Shown here in pieces: positions 15,043-22,997 of a stretch of DNA of 25,088 nucleotides. The notes beneath the pieces are model-generated. The model saw only the letters and a list, made by a program, of their open reading frames with translations. It ran no database searches and was not told the DNA's origin. The position numbers and the translations under genes were made by a program. The DNA comes from an uncultured Collinsella sp. (GTDB taxonomy: Bacteria; Actinomycetota; Coriobacteriia; Coriobacteriales; Coriobacteriaceae), in assembly GCA_902494035.1 (NCBI GenBank), contig CABURV010000026.1, positions 1 to 25,088 of the forward strand, written 5' to 3'. Each line of letters opens with the position of its first letter. Within the stretch, counting starts at the first letter, position 1.

Positions 15043-16005
15043 ATGTCCGAAACCGGTCTGCTGCCGGCATATCTGATCGTCGGTACCGACGGAGTCAAGC
15101 GCGATCACGCCGTCTCGCGTATGAAAGCGCGTCTGGAAAAGACGGGCATGGTCGAGTTCAACCTCGACGAGCGCGATATGACCAAAGACCCCGATATCGA
15201 GTCGATTATCGGATCGCTCAACACCTTTCCGATGGGCAGTGAGTTTCGCCTGGTAATCCTTGACGGCTGCTCAAAACTCGCCAAGGCGGTCTCGGAGCCG
15301 CTCGTCGAGTATCTGGCGAGTCCCAGCCCCACAACGGTCTGCCTCATCATCGCCGACTCGCTTGCCAAAAACACGCGCCTATATAAGGCGATCGCCAAGA
15401 TCGACAAGAAGGCTGTGATCGATTGCTCCGGCACCAAGCGCTGGGAGCTACCGCGCCGCGTGCAGCAGATGGCGACGCAGCACGGCAAGTCGATCTCGAC
15501 GGCGGCCGCCGAGGAGCTCGTCTCGCGTTCGGGTGAAAACACTCGCATGCTCGATAACGACTTGGCTAAGCTTGCCCAGATGGTCGAGGCGCCCCAGATT
15601 GAGCTTGCCGACGTTGAGCGCTGGATTGTACGTACGGCCGAGGTTCAACCCTGGGACTTTCTCAATGCGGTCTCGGCCCGTGACATGCGACGCTCGCTCG
15701 AGCTCTTCAATCTACTGCCCGCCAAGAGCTACGTGTGGACTTACACATTGCTGTGCGGCCGCATCCGCGAGCTTATCGTTGCCAAGGCGCTCGATGCGCG
15801 CGGACAGGGTCGTGAGCTGGCCGCAACACTTAAGCTCCAGTCCTGGCAGGTCAAGAATCACCTGACCTGGGCACGTCGCTTTTCGATGGCAGAGCTCGTC
15901 GCAGCGCTCGAGGGCGCGGTCGATGTGGAGCTCGCGCTCAAGGGTTCGGCCGATTCTCAGACCGCGCTTTTGCTCTGGATTACGAACATCTTGAGAAAAT
16001 CGTGA
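15043..16005 (+). CDS. holA: DNA polymerase III delta subunit
   Basis: Delta is the clamp-loader subunit that opens the beta sliding clamp. The 320-residue protein fits the family in length and layout: an N-terminal AAA+-like region with no ATP-binding motifs (as expected for delta), then a helical middle and C-terminal collar domain. Family features include the early YLIVGTDGVKRDHAVSRMK stretch and the run ENTRMLDNDLAKLAQ in the middle. The ATG at 15043 follows GGGAGGGGAG. The position between comEC and rpsT matches the conserved comEC-holA-rpsT order. Assignment rests on weak sequence motifs but strong context. Confidence 0.9.
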   Translation: MSETGLLPAYLIVGTDGVKRDHAVSRMKARLEKTGMVEFNLDERDMTKDPDIESIIGSLNTFPMGSEFRLVILDGCSKLAKAVSEPLVEYLASPSPTTVCLIIADSLAKNTRLYKAIAKIDKKAVIDCSGTKRWELPRRVQQMATQHGKSISTAAAEELVSRSGENTRMLDNDLAKLAQMVEAPQIELADVERWIVRTAEVQPWDFLNAVSARDMRRSLELFNLLPAKSYVWTYTLLCGRIRELIVAKALDARGQGRELAATLKLQSWQVKNHLTWARRFSMAELVAALEGAVDVELALKGSADSQTALLLWITNILRKS

Positions 16006-16054
16006 TGATACCTGCCTATTTGGCAAATTCGTTCTATCCCTTTGAGGGGGAGCG

Positions 16055-16063
16055 TGCTATAGT
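16055..16063 (+). promoter_or_regulatory. Probable extended -10 promoter element of rpsT
   Basis: TGCTATAGT gives an expected start near 16070 and a leader of about 69 bases before the GTG. Confidence 0.55.
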
Positions 16064-16069
16064 AGGCGC

Positions 16070-16115
16070 TTGCATGACCTCACCGTGTCTCAGAGGTGTC
16101 ATACATTTTTTGCAA
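16070..16115 (+). promoter_or_regulatory. Structured rpsT leader
   Basis: ATGAC plus CTC (16074-16081) pairs with GAG and GTCAT (16093-16102) around a two-base bulge. Six T follow at 16106-16111, and an outer TTGCA/TGCAA pair encloses the whole. It may be an autoregulatory or attenuator structure, since S20 is known to repress its own message in E. coli. The stem is short. Confidence 0.35.
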
Positions 16116-16138
16116 GGAACTCGAAAGGAACTCCAGAA

Positions 16139-16405
16139 GTGGCAAACATCAAGTCTCAGAAGAAGCGTATCCGCACCAATGAGGCAGCTCGCATGCGTAA
16201 CAAGGCTGTCAAGTCCGAGCTCAAGACGCTGACCAAGCACGTCCAGTCCGCCGTCGCCGAGGGCGACGCCGAGAAGGCCCAGGCTGCCCTCAAGACCGTC
16301 ACCAAGCGTCTCGACATGGCTGCCGCCAAGCATGTTATCCACAAGAACCAGGCTTCCAACCGCAAGTCCGGTCTTGCCAAGCTCGTGAACAGCATCAACG
16401 CCTAA
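16139..16405 (+). CDS. rpsT: 30S ribosomal protein S20
   Basis: S20 binds 16S rRNA early in 30S assembly. The 88-residue protein is lysine- and alanine-rich and helical; it shows the family N terminus ANIKSQKKRIRTNE and the C-terminal HKNQASNRKSGLAKLV. It starts at the GTG at 16139 with AAAGGA about ten bases upstream; the open frame continues upstream but no conserved residues lie there. S20 commonly uses a weak start codon, which in E. coli contributes to its control. A strong terminator follows. Confidence 0.96.
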   Translation: MANIKSQKKRIRTNEAARMRNKAVKSELKTLTKHVQSAVAEGDAEKAQAALKTVTKRLDMAAAKHVIHKNQASNRKSGLAKLVNSINA

Positions 16406-16440
16406 GTTGTAAATTTCACACCACACAGATTACGCGCATA

Positions 16441-16476
16441 AATGGAGCCTGTTTTATGGAACAGGCTCCATTTTTT
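16441..16476 (+). terminator. Intrinsic terminator of rpsT
   Basis: A perfect 13-bp stem (AATGGAGCCTGTT at 16441-16453 with AACAGGCTCCATT at 16460-16472) has a six-base loop and a run of six T ending at 16476. It ends only 25 bases before the lepA start codon. Confidence 0.92.
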
Positions 16477-16488
16477 GTACCGCTCGGG

Positions 16489-16494
16489 TAAGAT
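16489..16494 (+). promoter_or_regulatory. Candidate -10 element of a leaderless lepA transcript
   Basis: TAAGAT ends seven bases before the lepA ATG, placing the transcription start on or next to the A of ATG. No clear ribosome binding site lies between the terminator and the gene. A -35 box, if any, would fall within the rpsT terminator stem. Confidence 0.5.
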
Positions 16495-16501
16495 AGTCCG
16501 C

Positions 16502-18313
16502 ATGAATACTTCAATTGACATTTCCCACATCCGCAACTTCTCGATTGTTGCGCACATCGACCATGGCAAGTCCACGATCAGTGACCGCATCCTCGAGCTC
16601 ACCCATACCGTTGACGAGCGCGACATGGAGTCGCAGTTGCTCGACACCATGGATATTGAGCGCGAGCGCGGCATTACGATCAAGTCCAATGCCGTCCGCG
16701 TTTCCTATGACGCCGACGATGGCGAGACGTATCAGTTCAACCTGATCGATACGCCGGGCCACGTTGACTTTACCTACGAGGTCTCGCGCTCGCTGGCAGC
16801 CTGTGAGGGCGCGGTGCTCGTTGTCGACGCCACGCAGGGCGTCGAGGCGCAGACCGTCTCCAACGCGACGCTCGCCATGAACGCCAATCTGGACATTGTG
16901 CCGGCCATCAACAAGATCGACCTGCCCTCGGCCCATCCCGATGAGGTCAAGACCGAGATCGAGGATGACTTGGCGATCCCTGCCGATGATGCCGTGTGTG
17001 TCTCGGGCAAGACCGGCGAGGGCATCCACGATCTGCTGGAGTCCATTGTCTTTTTGATCTCTCCGCCTAAGGGCGATGCAAATGCTCCGCTCAAAGCGCT
17101 CATTCTGGATTCATACTTTGACGAGTATCGCGGCGTGGTGGCCACGGTGCGCGTCTTTGACGGCTCCATCAAAAAGGGCGATACCCTGCGCATGATGCAG
17201 GCAAAGGGCGACTTTTTGGTCGATGGCGTGGGCGTCAAGCGTCCCGCCGAGACCCCGGTCGACGCGCTGACGGTCGGCGAGGTCGGATACGTGGTCACGG
17301 GCCTGAAGGACCCCGAGGCCGTTCGCGTGGGCGACACCCTTACCTGGGCGTCGAACCCCTGCCCCGAGCCGCTTCCGGGTTACCGCGAGGCCAAGCCCAT
17401 GGTCTATACGGGCCTGTTCCCGATCGATAACAAGGACTACGAGAACCTGCGTGACGCGCTCGATAAGCTGCACGTTAACGACCCCTCGTTGGTGTGGGAG
17501 CCCGAGACGTCCGTGGCGCTCGGCTTTGGCTTCCGCGTGGGCTTCTTGGGCCTGCTGCACATGGAGGTCGTTAAGGAGCGCCTCGAGCGTGAGTTCAACT
17601 TGGACCTCATTGCCACGAGCCCTTCGGTCGACTATCACGTGTACAAGACCGATGGCGAGATGGTTGATGTCCGCAGCCCGCAGGATCTGCCCGAGGCTAC
17701 GCGCATCGAGCGTATCGAGGAGCCCTATCTCAAGGCCAAGATTATCTGCCCGCCCGAGTATACGGGCGCCGTCATGCAGCTCGCTATCGAGCACCGCGGC
17801 GTTACGACCGACATGATTCACCTCACGAGTAAATCGGTCGAGATGCGCTTTGACATGCCGCTCGCCGAGCTCATCTTGGACTTCTTTGATCAGCTCAAGA
17901 GCCGCACTAAAGGCTATGCCTCGCTCGACTATGAGTTCAACGAGTATCGCCCCTCCGAGCTCGTTAAGCTCGATATTTTGCTTTCTGGCGACGAGGTGGA
18001 CGCACTTTCGTTTATCGTGCACAAGGACAAGGCCTATGGCCTGGCCCGTGGCCTGTGCGACAAGCTCAAGGAGATTATCCCGCGTCAGCTGTTCGAGGTG
18101 CCCATCCAGGGTGCTATCGGCAACAAGATCATTGCCCGCTCCACCGTCAAGGCGCGTCGCAAGGACGTGCTTGCCAAGTGCTACGGCGGCGATATCTCGC
18201 GTAAGCGCAAACTGCTCGAGAAGCAGAAAGAGGGCAAGAAGCGCATGAAGGCCATCGGATCGGTCGAGGTTCCGCAGGAGGCCTTTATGGCGATCCTCAA
18301 GGTGGACGAGTAG
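16502..18313 (+). CDS. lepA: Elongation factor 4 (LepA GTPase)
   Basis: LepA is a ribosome-associated GTPase of the EF-G family that affects translation under stress and initiation or assembly of the 30S subunit. The 603-residue protein is full length. It has the P-loop variant AHIDHGKST (residues 17-25), the switch II motif DTPGHVDF, the base-specificity motif NKID, the EF-G-like beta-barrel and alpha-beta domains, and the LepA-specific C terminus rich in basic residues (RRKDVLAKCYGGDISRKRKL). The ATG at 16502 fits the conserved N terminus. dus follows after four bases. Confidence 0.96.
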   Translation: MNTSIDISHIRNFSIVAHIDHGKSTISDRILELTHTVDERDMESQLLDTMDIERERGITIKSNAVRVSYDADDGETYQFNLIDTPGHVDFTYEVSRSLAACEGAVLVVDATQGVEAQTVSNATLAMNANLDIVPAINKIDLPSAHPDEVKTEIEDDLAIPADDAVCVSGKTGEGIHDLLESIVFLISPPKGDANAPLKALILDSYFDEYRGVVATVRVFDGSIKKGDTLRMMQAKGDFLVDGVGVKRPAETPVDALTVGEVGYVVTGLKDPEAVRVGDTLTWASNPCPEPLPGYREAKPMVYTGLFPIDNKDYENLRDALDKLHVNDPSLVWEPETSVALGFGFRVGFLGLLHMEVVKERLEREFNLDLIATSPSVDYHVYKTDGEMVDVRSPQDLPEATRIERIEEPYLKAKIICPPEYTGAVMQLAIEHRGVTTDMIHLTSKSVEMRFDMPLAELILDFFDQLKSRTKGYASLDYEFNEYRPSELVKLDILLSGDEVDALSFIVHKDKAYGLARGLCDKLKEIIPRQLFEVPIQGAIGNKIIARSTVKARRKDVLAKCYGGDISRKRKLLEKQKEGKKRMKAIGSVEVPQEAFMAILKVDE

Positions 18314-18317
18314 GTCT

Positions 18318-19361
18318 ATGGCGCTTTCCGAATACAGCAAGCGGCTGCTGGGCGCCTATGCCGAGCAGCCGTTCCTTATGGCTCCCATGGCGGGCGTGAC
18401 CGACCCTGCCTACCGCATCATGTGCCGCCGTCGCGGTGCCAACCTTGCCTACAGCGAGATGGTGAGCGTGGCGGGCCTTGCCTATGCCAGCAACAAGACC
18501 TGGCGCCTGGTGCTACCGGCCGACGAGGAGCAGCAGATTTGCGTGCAGCTCTTTGGCTCTAAACCCGATCAGTTTGCGAGTGCCGTCGCCGCCGTCGAGG
18601 AGCGCGTTGGCGATCGTCTGTCGCTCATCGATATCAATATGGCATGCCCCGCCCGCAAGGTCGTTACCAAGGGCGAGGGCTCGGCGCTTATGCGCACGCC
18701 CGACCTGGCCGAGAAGATTGTTGAGGCCGCGGTGGGCGCGGCTCATGTTCCCGTGACCGTGAAGATCCGCAAGGGTTTTTATGCCGAGGACCGCAATGCC
18801 GCGACATTTGCCCAGATGCTTGAGGGCGCAGGGGCTGCCGCAGTCGCCGTGCATGGTCGTTGCGCCACGCAGCTCTACACGGGCCAGGCCGATTGGTCGG
18901 TCGTCGATGAGGTGGCCGATGCCGTCGAGATTCCCGTTATCGGTTCGGGCGATGTGTTCTGCGCCGAGGATGCCGCGGAGCATCTGCGCAGCTCGGGCGC
19001 CAGCGCGGTGTTTATCGCGCGCGGCATCTACGGTAATCCCTGGGTGTTCGGTGATGCTTGCGCCCTTGCGTTCGATGGCATACCGGTGCCGGCACGCAGC
19101 TTCGTCGAGCGCCTGGACGCCCTGCGTGAGCACCTAACGCTGACGCATGAGCTCCTGCCGCTCATGTCGCGTGCCCGCACGTACGCAAGCTGGTACTTAA
19201 AAGGCATGCCCCATGCCGCCGCTTGGCGTGCCCATGTGGTGCGCTGTTCCACGTATGAGGAGTTTATGGCGCTGGTCGATGAGATCGAGTGCGATGTGGT
19301 GGCCTGCGAGGCTGCCCTTGCTGCCGGCGAATCGGTGCCCCCTCATCCTCTGGAGGCTTAA
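18318..19361 (+). CDS. dusB: tRNA-dihydrouridine synthase (DusB-like)
   Basis: Dus enzymes use FMN and NADPH to reduce specific uridines in the tRNA D-loop. The 347-residue protein opens with the flavin-binding FLMAPMAGVTDPAYR, has the catalytic cysteine in INMACPARKV (Cys110; most relatives have Gly before this Cys, here Ala), the KIRKGF strand, and the FMN phosphate site IGSGDVF followed by ARGIYGNPW. Similarity to DusB is judged by eye, so the subfamily is uncertain. hemW begins two bases after its stop codon. Insertion of dus between lepA and hemW differs from the common direct lepA-hemW order. Confidence 0.9.
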   Translation: MALSEYSKRLLGAYAEQPFLMAPMAGVTDPAYRIMCRRRGANLAYSEMVSVAGLAYASNKTWRLVLPADEEQQICVQLFGSKPDQFASAVAAVEERVGDRLSLIDINMACPARKVVTKGEGSALMRTPDLAEKIVEAAVGAAHVPVTVKIRKGFYAEDRNAATFAQMLEGAGAAAVAVHGRCATQLYTGQADWSVVDEVADAVEIPVIGSGDVFCAEDAAEHLRSSGASAVFIARGIYGNPWVFGDACALAFDGIPVPARSFVERLDALREHLTLTHELLPLMSRARTYASWYLKGMPHAAAWRAHVVRCSTYEEFMALVDEIECDVVACEAALAAGESVPPHPLEA

Positions 19362-19363
19362 GG

Positions 19364-20596
19364 GTGGCCGTTACCGCACTGTACGTGCACGTGCCGTTTT
19401 GCGCTCAAAAGTGCCGGTACTGCGACTTTGACTCGCGCAGTTTTGCTCCGTGCGACCTGAGCGCTGCGCTCGATGCCTATTTTGAGCAGTTGTACGCGCG
19501 CCTCGATGCTTTTGGCAAGGCTGGTGCCCTTGACCAGATCCGCACCGTCTATGTTGGTGGCGGTACGCCGTCGCTGGCGGGGGAGCGCCTGGTGGAGCTG
19601 GCGCGGCGTATTCGTGCGTGGTGCGCCCCCGTTGAGTTTACCTGCGAGGCAAATCCCGAGTCGCTGACCGCCGAGCTTGCCGCTGCGCTTGCCAAGGTTG
19701 GTGTCACACGCGTCTCTCTGGGCGTGCAAACGCTCGATAACACCGAACTTACTGCCATCGGCCGTATTCACGATGCCGATCGGGCACTTGCGGCTATCGC
19801 GACGGTCAAGAACGCTGGGCTTGACGTGTCATGCGACCTTATGTGCGGACTTCCCGGGCAAACCGCAGCGAGTTGGAGGCGCACGCTCGATGGCTTGCTG
19901 GCGGCGGCTCCGCATCATGTGTCGGTCTATCCGCTCACGCTCGAGGAGGGCACACCGCTCTATCGCATGGCGTGCCGCGATGAGTCGCTCGAGCCCGACG
20001 AGGATTTTCAGGCTTCGTGCATGGACGCGGCGCGTGAGCGCCTGGGTGCCGTCGGCTATCACCCGTATGAGGTGGCGAGCTACGCGCTCGACGGCCATGA
20101 GTGCGCCCATAACATTGCCTACTGGACCGGACGGGGCTACCTGGGCCTGGGTCGTTCTGCCGCGGGCATGCTCGACGCCGAGGATTTTGACCGTCTTGCA
20201 GGTTTGTTCCCCGGCGTGTCTTCTCGAGGCGATGCGTACCGCGTGCGTCTGGTGCAACGTGACGATGACGCGACGGCGTTCGAGGCCGAATATCTGTCGC
20301 AGCGCGAGGCCGCGGCCGAAGACCTGATGCTCGCTTGTCGCATGACGCGCGGTGTCGCGTCCGACCTGTTGGTTCGCGCGGTTCGTGTCATCCCAACGGG
20401 CGAGCTGGCAGCTGCCTGCGATCGCGCGCTCGAATTGGGTCTTGCCACTTGGGCGCCCGAGATGCTCGGGGTCCATGAGGGACCCTTCACTTCGGCAAAT
20501 GTCGTCGCGGGCCATGTTCGAGCTCGTCTGGCGCCGACACACCTGGGCTGGCTCGATGGAAATGTTCTGTTCGAGCTGTTTTGGGATCTAGCTTAG
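19364..20596 (+). CDS. hemW: HemW radical SAM heme chaperone (coproporphyrinogen oxidase-like)
   Basis: HemW resembles oxygen-independent coproporphyrinogen III oxidase but is a heme-binding protein thought to insert heme into respiratory enzymes. The 410-residue protein has the radical SAM cluster motif CAQKCRYC (Cys13, Cys17, Cys20), the SAM-binding GGGTPS, then TCEANPES and GVQTLD. The C terminus has the HemW-type winged region ending WLDGNVLFELFWDLA. Start choice: the GTG at 19364 follows GGAGG by seven bases. The gene order lepA-(dus)-hemW-dnaJ supports HemW over true HemN. HrcA would normally come next but is absent. Confidence 0.92.
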   Translation: MAVTALYVHVPFCAQKCRYCDFDSRSFAPCDLSAALDAYFEQLYARLDAFGKAGALDQIRTVYVGGGTPSLAGERLVELARRIRAWCAPVEFTCEANPESLTAELAAALAKVGVTRVSLGVQTLDNTELTAIGRIHDADRALAAIATVKNAGLDVSCDLMCGLPGQTAASWRRTLDGLLAAAPHHVSVYPLTLEEGTPLYRMACRDESLEPDEDFQASCMDAARERLGAVGYHPYEVASYALDGHECAHNIAYWTGRGYLGLGRSAAGMLDAEDFDRLAGLFPGVSSRGDAYRVRLVQRDDDATAFEAEYLSQREAAAEDLMLACRMTRGVASDLLVRAVRVIPTGELAAACDRALELGLATWAPEMLGVHEGPFTSANVVAGHVRARLAPTHLGWLDGNVLFELFWDLA

Positions 20597-20606
20597 GCCG
20601 CTCGGG

Positions 20607-20612
20607 TAGAAT
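20607..20612 (+). promoter_or_regulatory. Candidate -10 element upstream of the membrane DnaJ gene
   Basis: TAGAAT sits in CCGCTCGGGTAGAAT; the 11-base string CCGCTCGGGTA (20598-20608) also overlaps the -10 of lepA (16480-16490). The expected start is near 20619, followed by a 35-base leader with AGGAGGT. No CIRCE element is seen. Confidence 0.4.
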
Positions 20613-20654
20613 TACCGAAATATATACGCTGCTGTGAGCAGGAGGTTGCCGCGC

Positions 20655-21758
20655 ATGGCGACGATGAACGAAAAAGATTACTACGAGATTCTGGGCGTCT
20701 CCAAGGACGCCACCTCGCGTGATATTCAAAAGGCCTTTCAGCAAAAGGCCCGCAAGCTCCATCCGGACGTCAACAAAGAGCCGGATGCCGAGGAAAAGTT
20801 TAAAGAGGTTTCCGAGGCCTACGCTGTGCTTTCGGATGAGCAAAAACGTGCGCGCTACGACGCCATGCGTTCTGGCAATCCCTTTGCCGGTGCCCCTACG
20901 GCTTCGCCCTATGGTGGCGGCTACGCCGGCAGCACGGGCTATGGCAATCCCTTTGAGGGCGGCTTTCCTTTTGGCGGTGCCTGGGGCCAGCAGCGTCGTG
21001 GGCAGGCTGCCTACAATCCCGAGAACGGCGCCAACGTGGTCGTCGATATCAAACTCGACGCCAAGGAGGCCAAGGGCGGTGCCCGCAAGACCGTCCGCTA
21101 CACGCGCTTCGATACGTGCGGACATTGCGGCGGCTCGGGTTCTGTCTCCTCCGAGCATGCCCATACCTGCCCAAGCTGTGGCGGCCGCGGCCACATCGAC
21201 GTTGACCTGTCCTTCCTGTTTGGTGCAGGCACGTTCCAGTCGGTCTGCCCCGAGTGCGGCGGTTCCGGTAAGGTCGTGGCCGACCCCTGCCCTGATTGCG
21301 GTGGCAGCGGTCGTACTCGCGTAACCTCCGAGCAGACGATTGAGTTTCCTGCCGGCACGCACGATGGCGACGAGGTCCGCATTAGCGGCATGGGTCATGC
21401 CGGCACCAACGGTGCCGCGGGCGGCGACTTGGTCGGCCGCGCTCATGTTGAGGCCGAGCGCTTGGAAGGCAAAGCTCGTACCGGTTTTTACCTGATGGGC
21501 ATCGTGGCGCCGTTTTTGGTACTCTCGGCCATCTCGGGCGTGTTCTCGGCCTTTGCCGTTATGTGCTTTATTCCGTTTGCCATGGGCCTGTTCATGGTGC
21601 TTTCGGACGGCGTGCTTCATCGCAGTCTGCTGTGGTGGAAGCGCGGCGCGATGCAGTTTGCCAACGGTTTTGCCAATGGCTTCATGTTCGCGCTCGTGTC
21701 GGTTTGGTTCGCGAGCTGCTCGCAACGGGCCATGCTTTCGCCGTACCAAATGCAATAA
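20655..21758 (+). CDS. Membrane-anchored DnaJ-type co-chaperone
   Basis: A 367-residue J-domain protein. The J domain spans residues 6-71 with the HPD motif at 36-38 needed to stimulate DnaK. A Gly/Phe/Tyr-rich linker follows (about 73-125), then the start of the first substrate-binding domain and four intact zinc-binding repeats: CGHCGGSG at 155, CPSCGGRG at 172, CPECGGSG at 198 and CPDCGGSG at 212. After residue 265 the usual second substrate domain and dimerisation end are missing. In their place are hydrophobic segments at about 278-296, 297-316 and 336-353, with a short charged loop near 322-331. The codon pattern is uniform, so this is not a frameshift. It is expected to sit in the cell membrane with the J domain in the cytosol. 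AGGAGGT eight bases upstream supports the ATG at 20655. The client is unknown. Confidence 0.85.
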   Translation: MATMNEKDYYEILGVSKDATSRDIQKAFQQKARKLHPDVNKEPDAEEKFKEVSEAYAVLSDEQKRARYDAMRSGNPFAGAPTASPYGGGYAGSTGYGNPFEGGFPFGGAWGQQRRGQAAYNPENGANVVVDIKLDAKEAKGGARKTVRYTRFDTCGHCGGSGSVSSEHAHTCPSCGGRGHIDVDLSFLFGAGTFQSVCPECGGSGKVVADPCPDCGGSGRTRVTSEQTIEFPAGTHDGDEVRISGMGHAGTNGAAGGDLVGRAHVEAERLEGKARTGFYLMGIVAPFLVLSAISGVFSAFAVMCFIPFAMGLFMVLSDGVLHRSLLWWKRGAMQFANGFANGFMFALVSVWFASCSQRAMLSPYQMQ

Positions 21759-21839
21759 CATCAAACCCTCTGTTTGCGCTCGGCCCAGCTTGGGTATAGG
21801 ACGCTTTGTGACAAGAATGAAAGACGGAAGGATTCGGTC

Positions 21840-22988
21840 GTGTCGGAAAATAGGGATTACTACGAGGTGCTTGGCGTCGACAAGGATGCCGACGCGCGGA
21901 CGATTAAGCGTGCGTTTCTAAAGAAGGCCCGTACCGTACATCCGGATGTTTCGGACGACCCCGAGGCCGAGACCAAGTTCAAGGAGCTCAACGAGGCTTA
22001 TTCCGTTCTTTCCGATGAGCAGAAGCGTGCTAACTACGACCGTTACGGCACTGCCGACGGCCCTGGTGGTTCGGGCTACGTCGATATCAACGATATCTTT
22101 GGTGGCATGGGCATGGACGACTTGTTCTCGTCGTTCTTTGGCGGCGGTGCCGGCGGTGGCGCCCGCAGCCGTCGTGAGCGTCGTCGCGGACGTGATATGG
22201 CCATCTCGCTTTCGGTGACGCTCGAGGAGGCGGCGCTCGGCTGCAAAAAGACGATCAGCTATGACCGCCTTGCTCCTTGCGAGGACTGCAATGGCACCGG
22301 TAGGGCAGAGGGCGCACAGGAAAAGCAGTGCGGCCGCTGCCACGGTACGGGCTACGTCACGACGGTTCAGCGTTCGTTCCTGGGCCAGGTTCAGTCTTCC
22401 TCGCCTTGCCCTGACTGCCATGGCGAGGGCACGGTTATCGACCATCCCTGCGAGACCTGCGACGGTCAGGGCCGCACGCCTTCGCATGAAAAGATCGACA
22501 TCGATATTCCCGACGGCGTTTCGACCGGTCGCCAGCTGCGTGTGAGCGGCTTTGGCGAGGCCGGCCTTCGCGGCGAGCCTTCGGGCGACCTGATTGTCAA
22601 CGTGCGCGTTGCCGACCATGAGCGCTTTAAGCGCAACGGTGACGACCTGTACCTGGTGAGCGATATCTCGATTGCGCAGGCTGCGCTCGGCTGCGAGATT
22701 GAGGTCGAGGGCATTATGCCCGACGAGGTCGCTAAGGTGACGGTTCCCGCCGGCGCCCAGTACGGCGACACCGTGAACGTCAATAATTACGGCATGCCGC
22801 GCATTGGCGGTGGCGGTTCGCGTGGCCGCCTGATCGTGCAACTGCGCGTGGTCGTTCCCACCAATCTTTCCAATAAGCAGCGCGAGCTGCTCCGTGCTTT
22901 TGCCGATGATATGGGCGATGACGTCGCTTCCGGTAAGAAGTCGGTGACCGACCGTATCAAGAGTGCCCTCGACGATATCCTCGATTAA
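21840..22988 (+). CDS. dnaJ: Chaperone protein DnaJ (full-length)
   Basis: A canonical 382-residue DnaJ (Hsp40) that delivers clients to DnaK and stimulates its ATPase. The J domain spans residues 5-68 with HPD at 34-36. A short Gly/Phe linker with DIFGGM and FSSFFGGG follows, then four zinc-binding repeats (CEDCNGTG from 147, CGRCHGTG from 164, CPDCHGEG from 190, CETCDGQG from 204), both substrate-binding beta domains and a C-terminal dimerisation helix. The GTG at 21840 follows GAAGGA by about nine bases. An 81-base gap separates it from the membrane DnaJ gene, with a weak TATAGG (21795-21800) as a possible separate promoter. dnaK and grpE are not in the window. Confidence 0.95.
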   Translation: MSENRDYYEVLGVDKDADARTIKRAFLKKARTVHPDVSDDPEAETKFKELNEAYSVLSDEQKRANYDRYGTADGPGGSGYVDINDIFGGMGMDDLFSSFFGGGAGGGARSRRERRRGRDMAISLSVTLEEAALGCKKTISYDRLAPCEDCNGTGRAEGAQEKQCGRCHGTGYVTTVQRSFLGQVQSSSPCPDCHGEGTVIDHPCETCDGQGRTPSHEKIDIDIPDGVSTGRQLRVSGFGEAGLRGEPSGDLIVNVRVADHERFKRNGDDLYLVSDISIAQAALGCEIEVEGIMPDEVAKVTVPAGAQYGDTVNVNNYGMPRIGGGGSRGRLIVQLRVVVPTNLSNKQRELLRAFADDMGDDVASGKKSVTDRIKSALDDILD

Positions 22989-22997
22989 GGAGCCCGC

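Noticed and set aside
17111..18340. Minus-strand open frame of about 409 codons opposite lepA
   Set aside because: Antisense shadow of lepA with no domain and no ribosome binding site.
20597..20654. CIRCE element before the dnaJ genes
   Set aside because: No TTAGCACTC or GAGTGCTAA arm is present.
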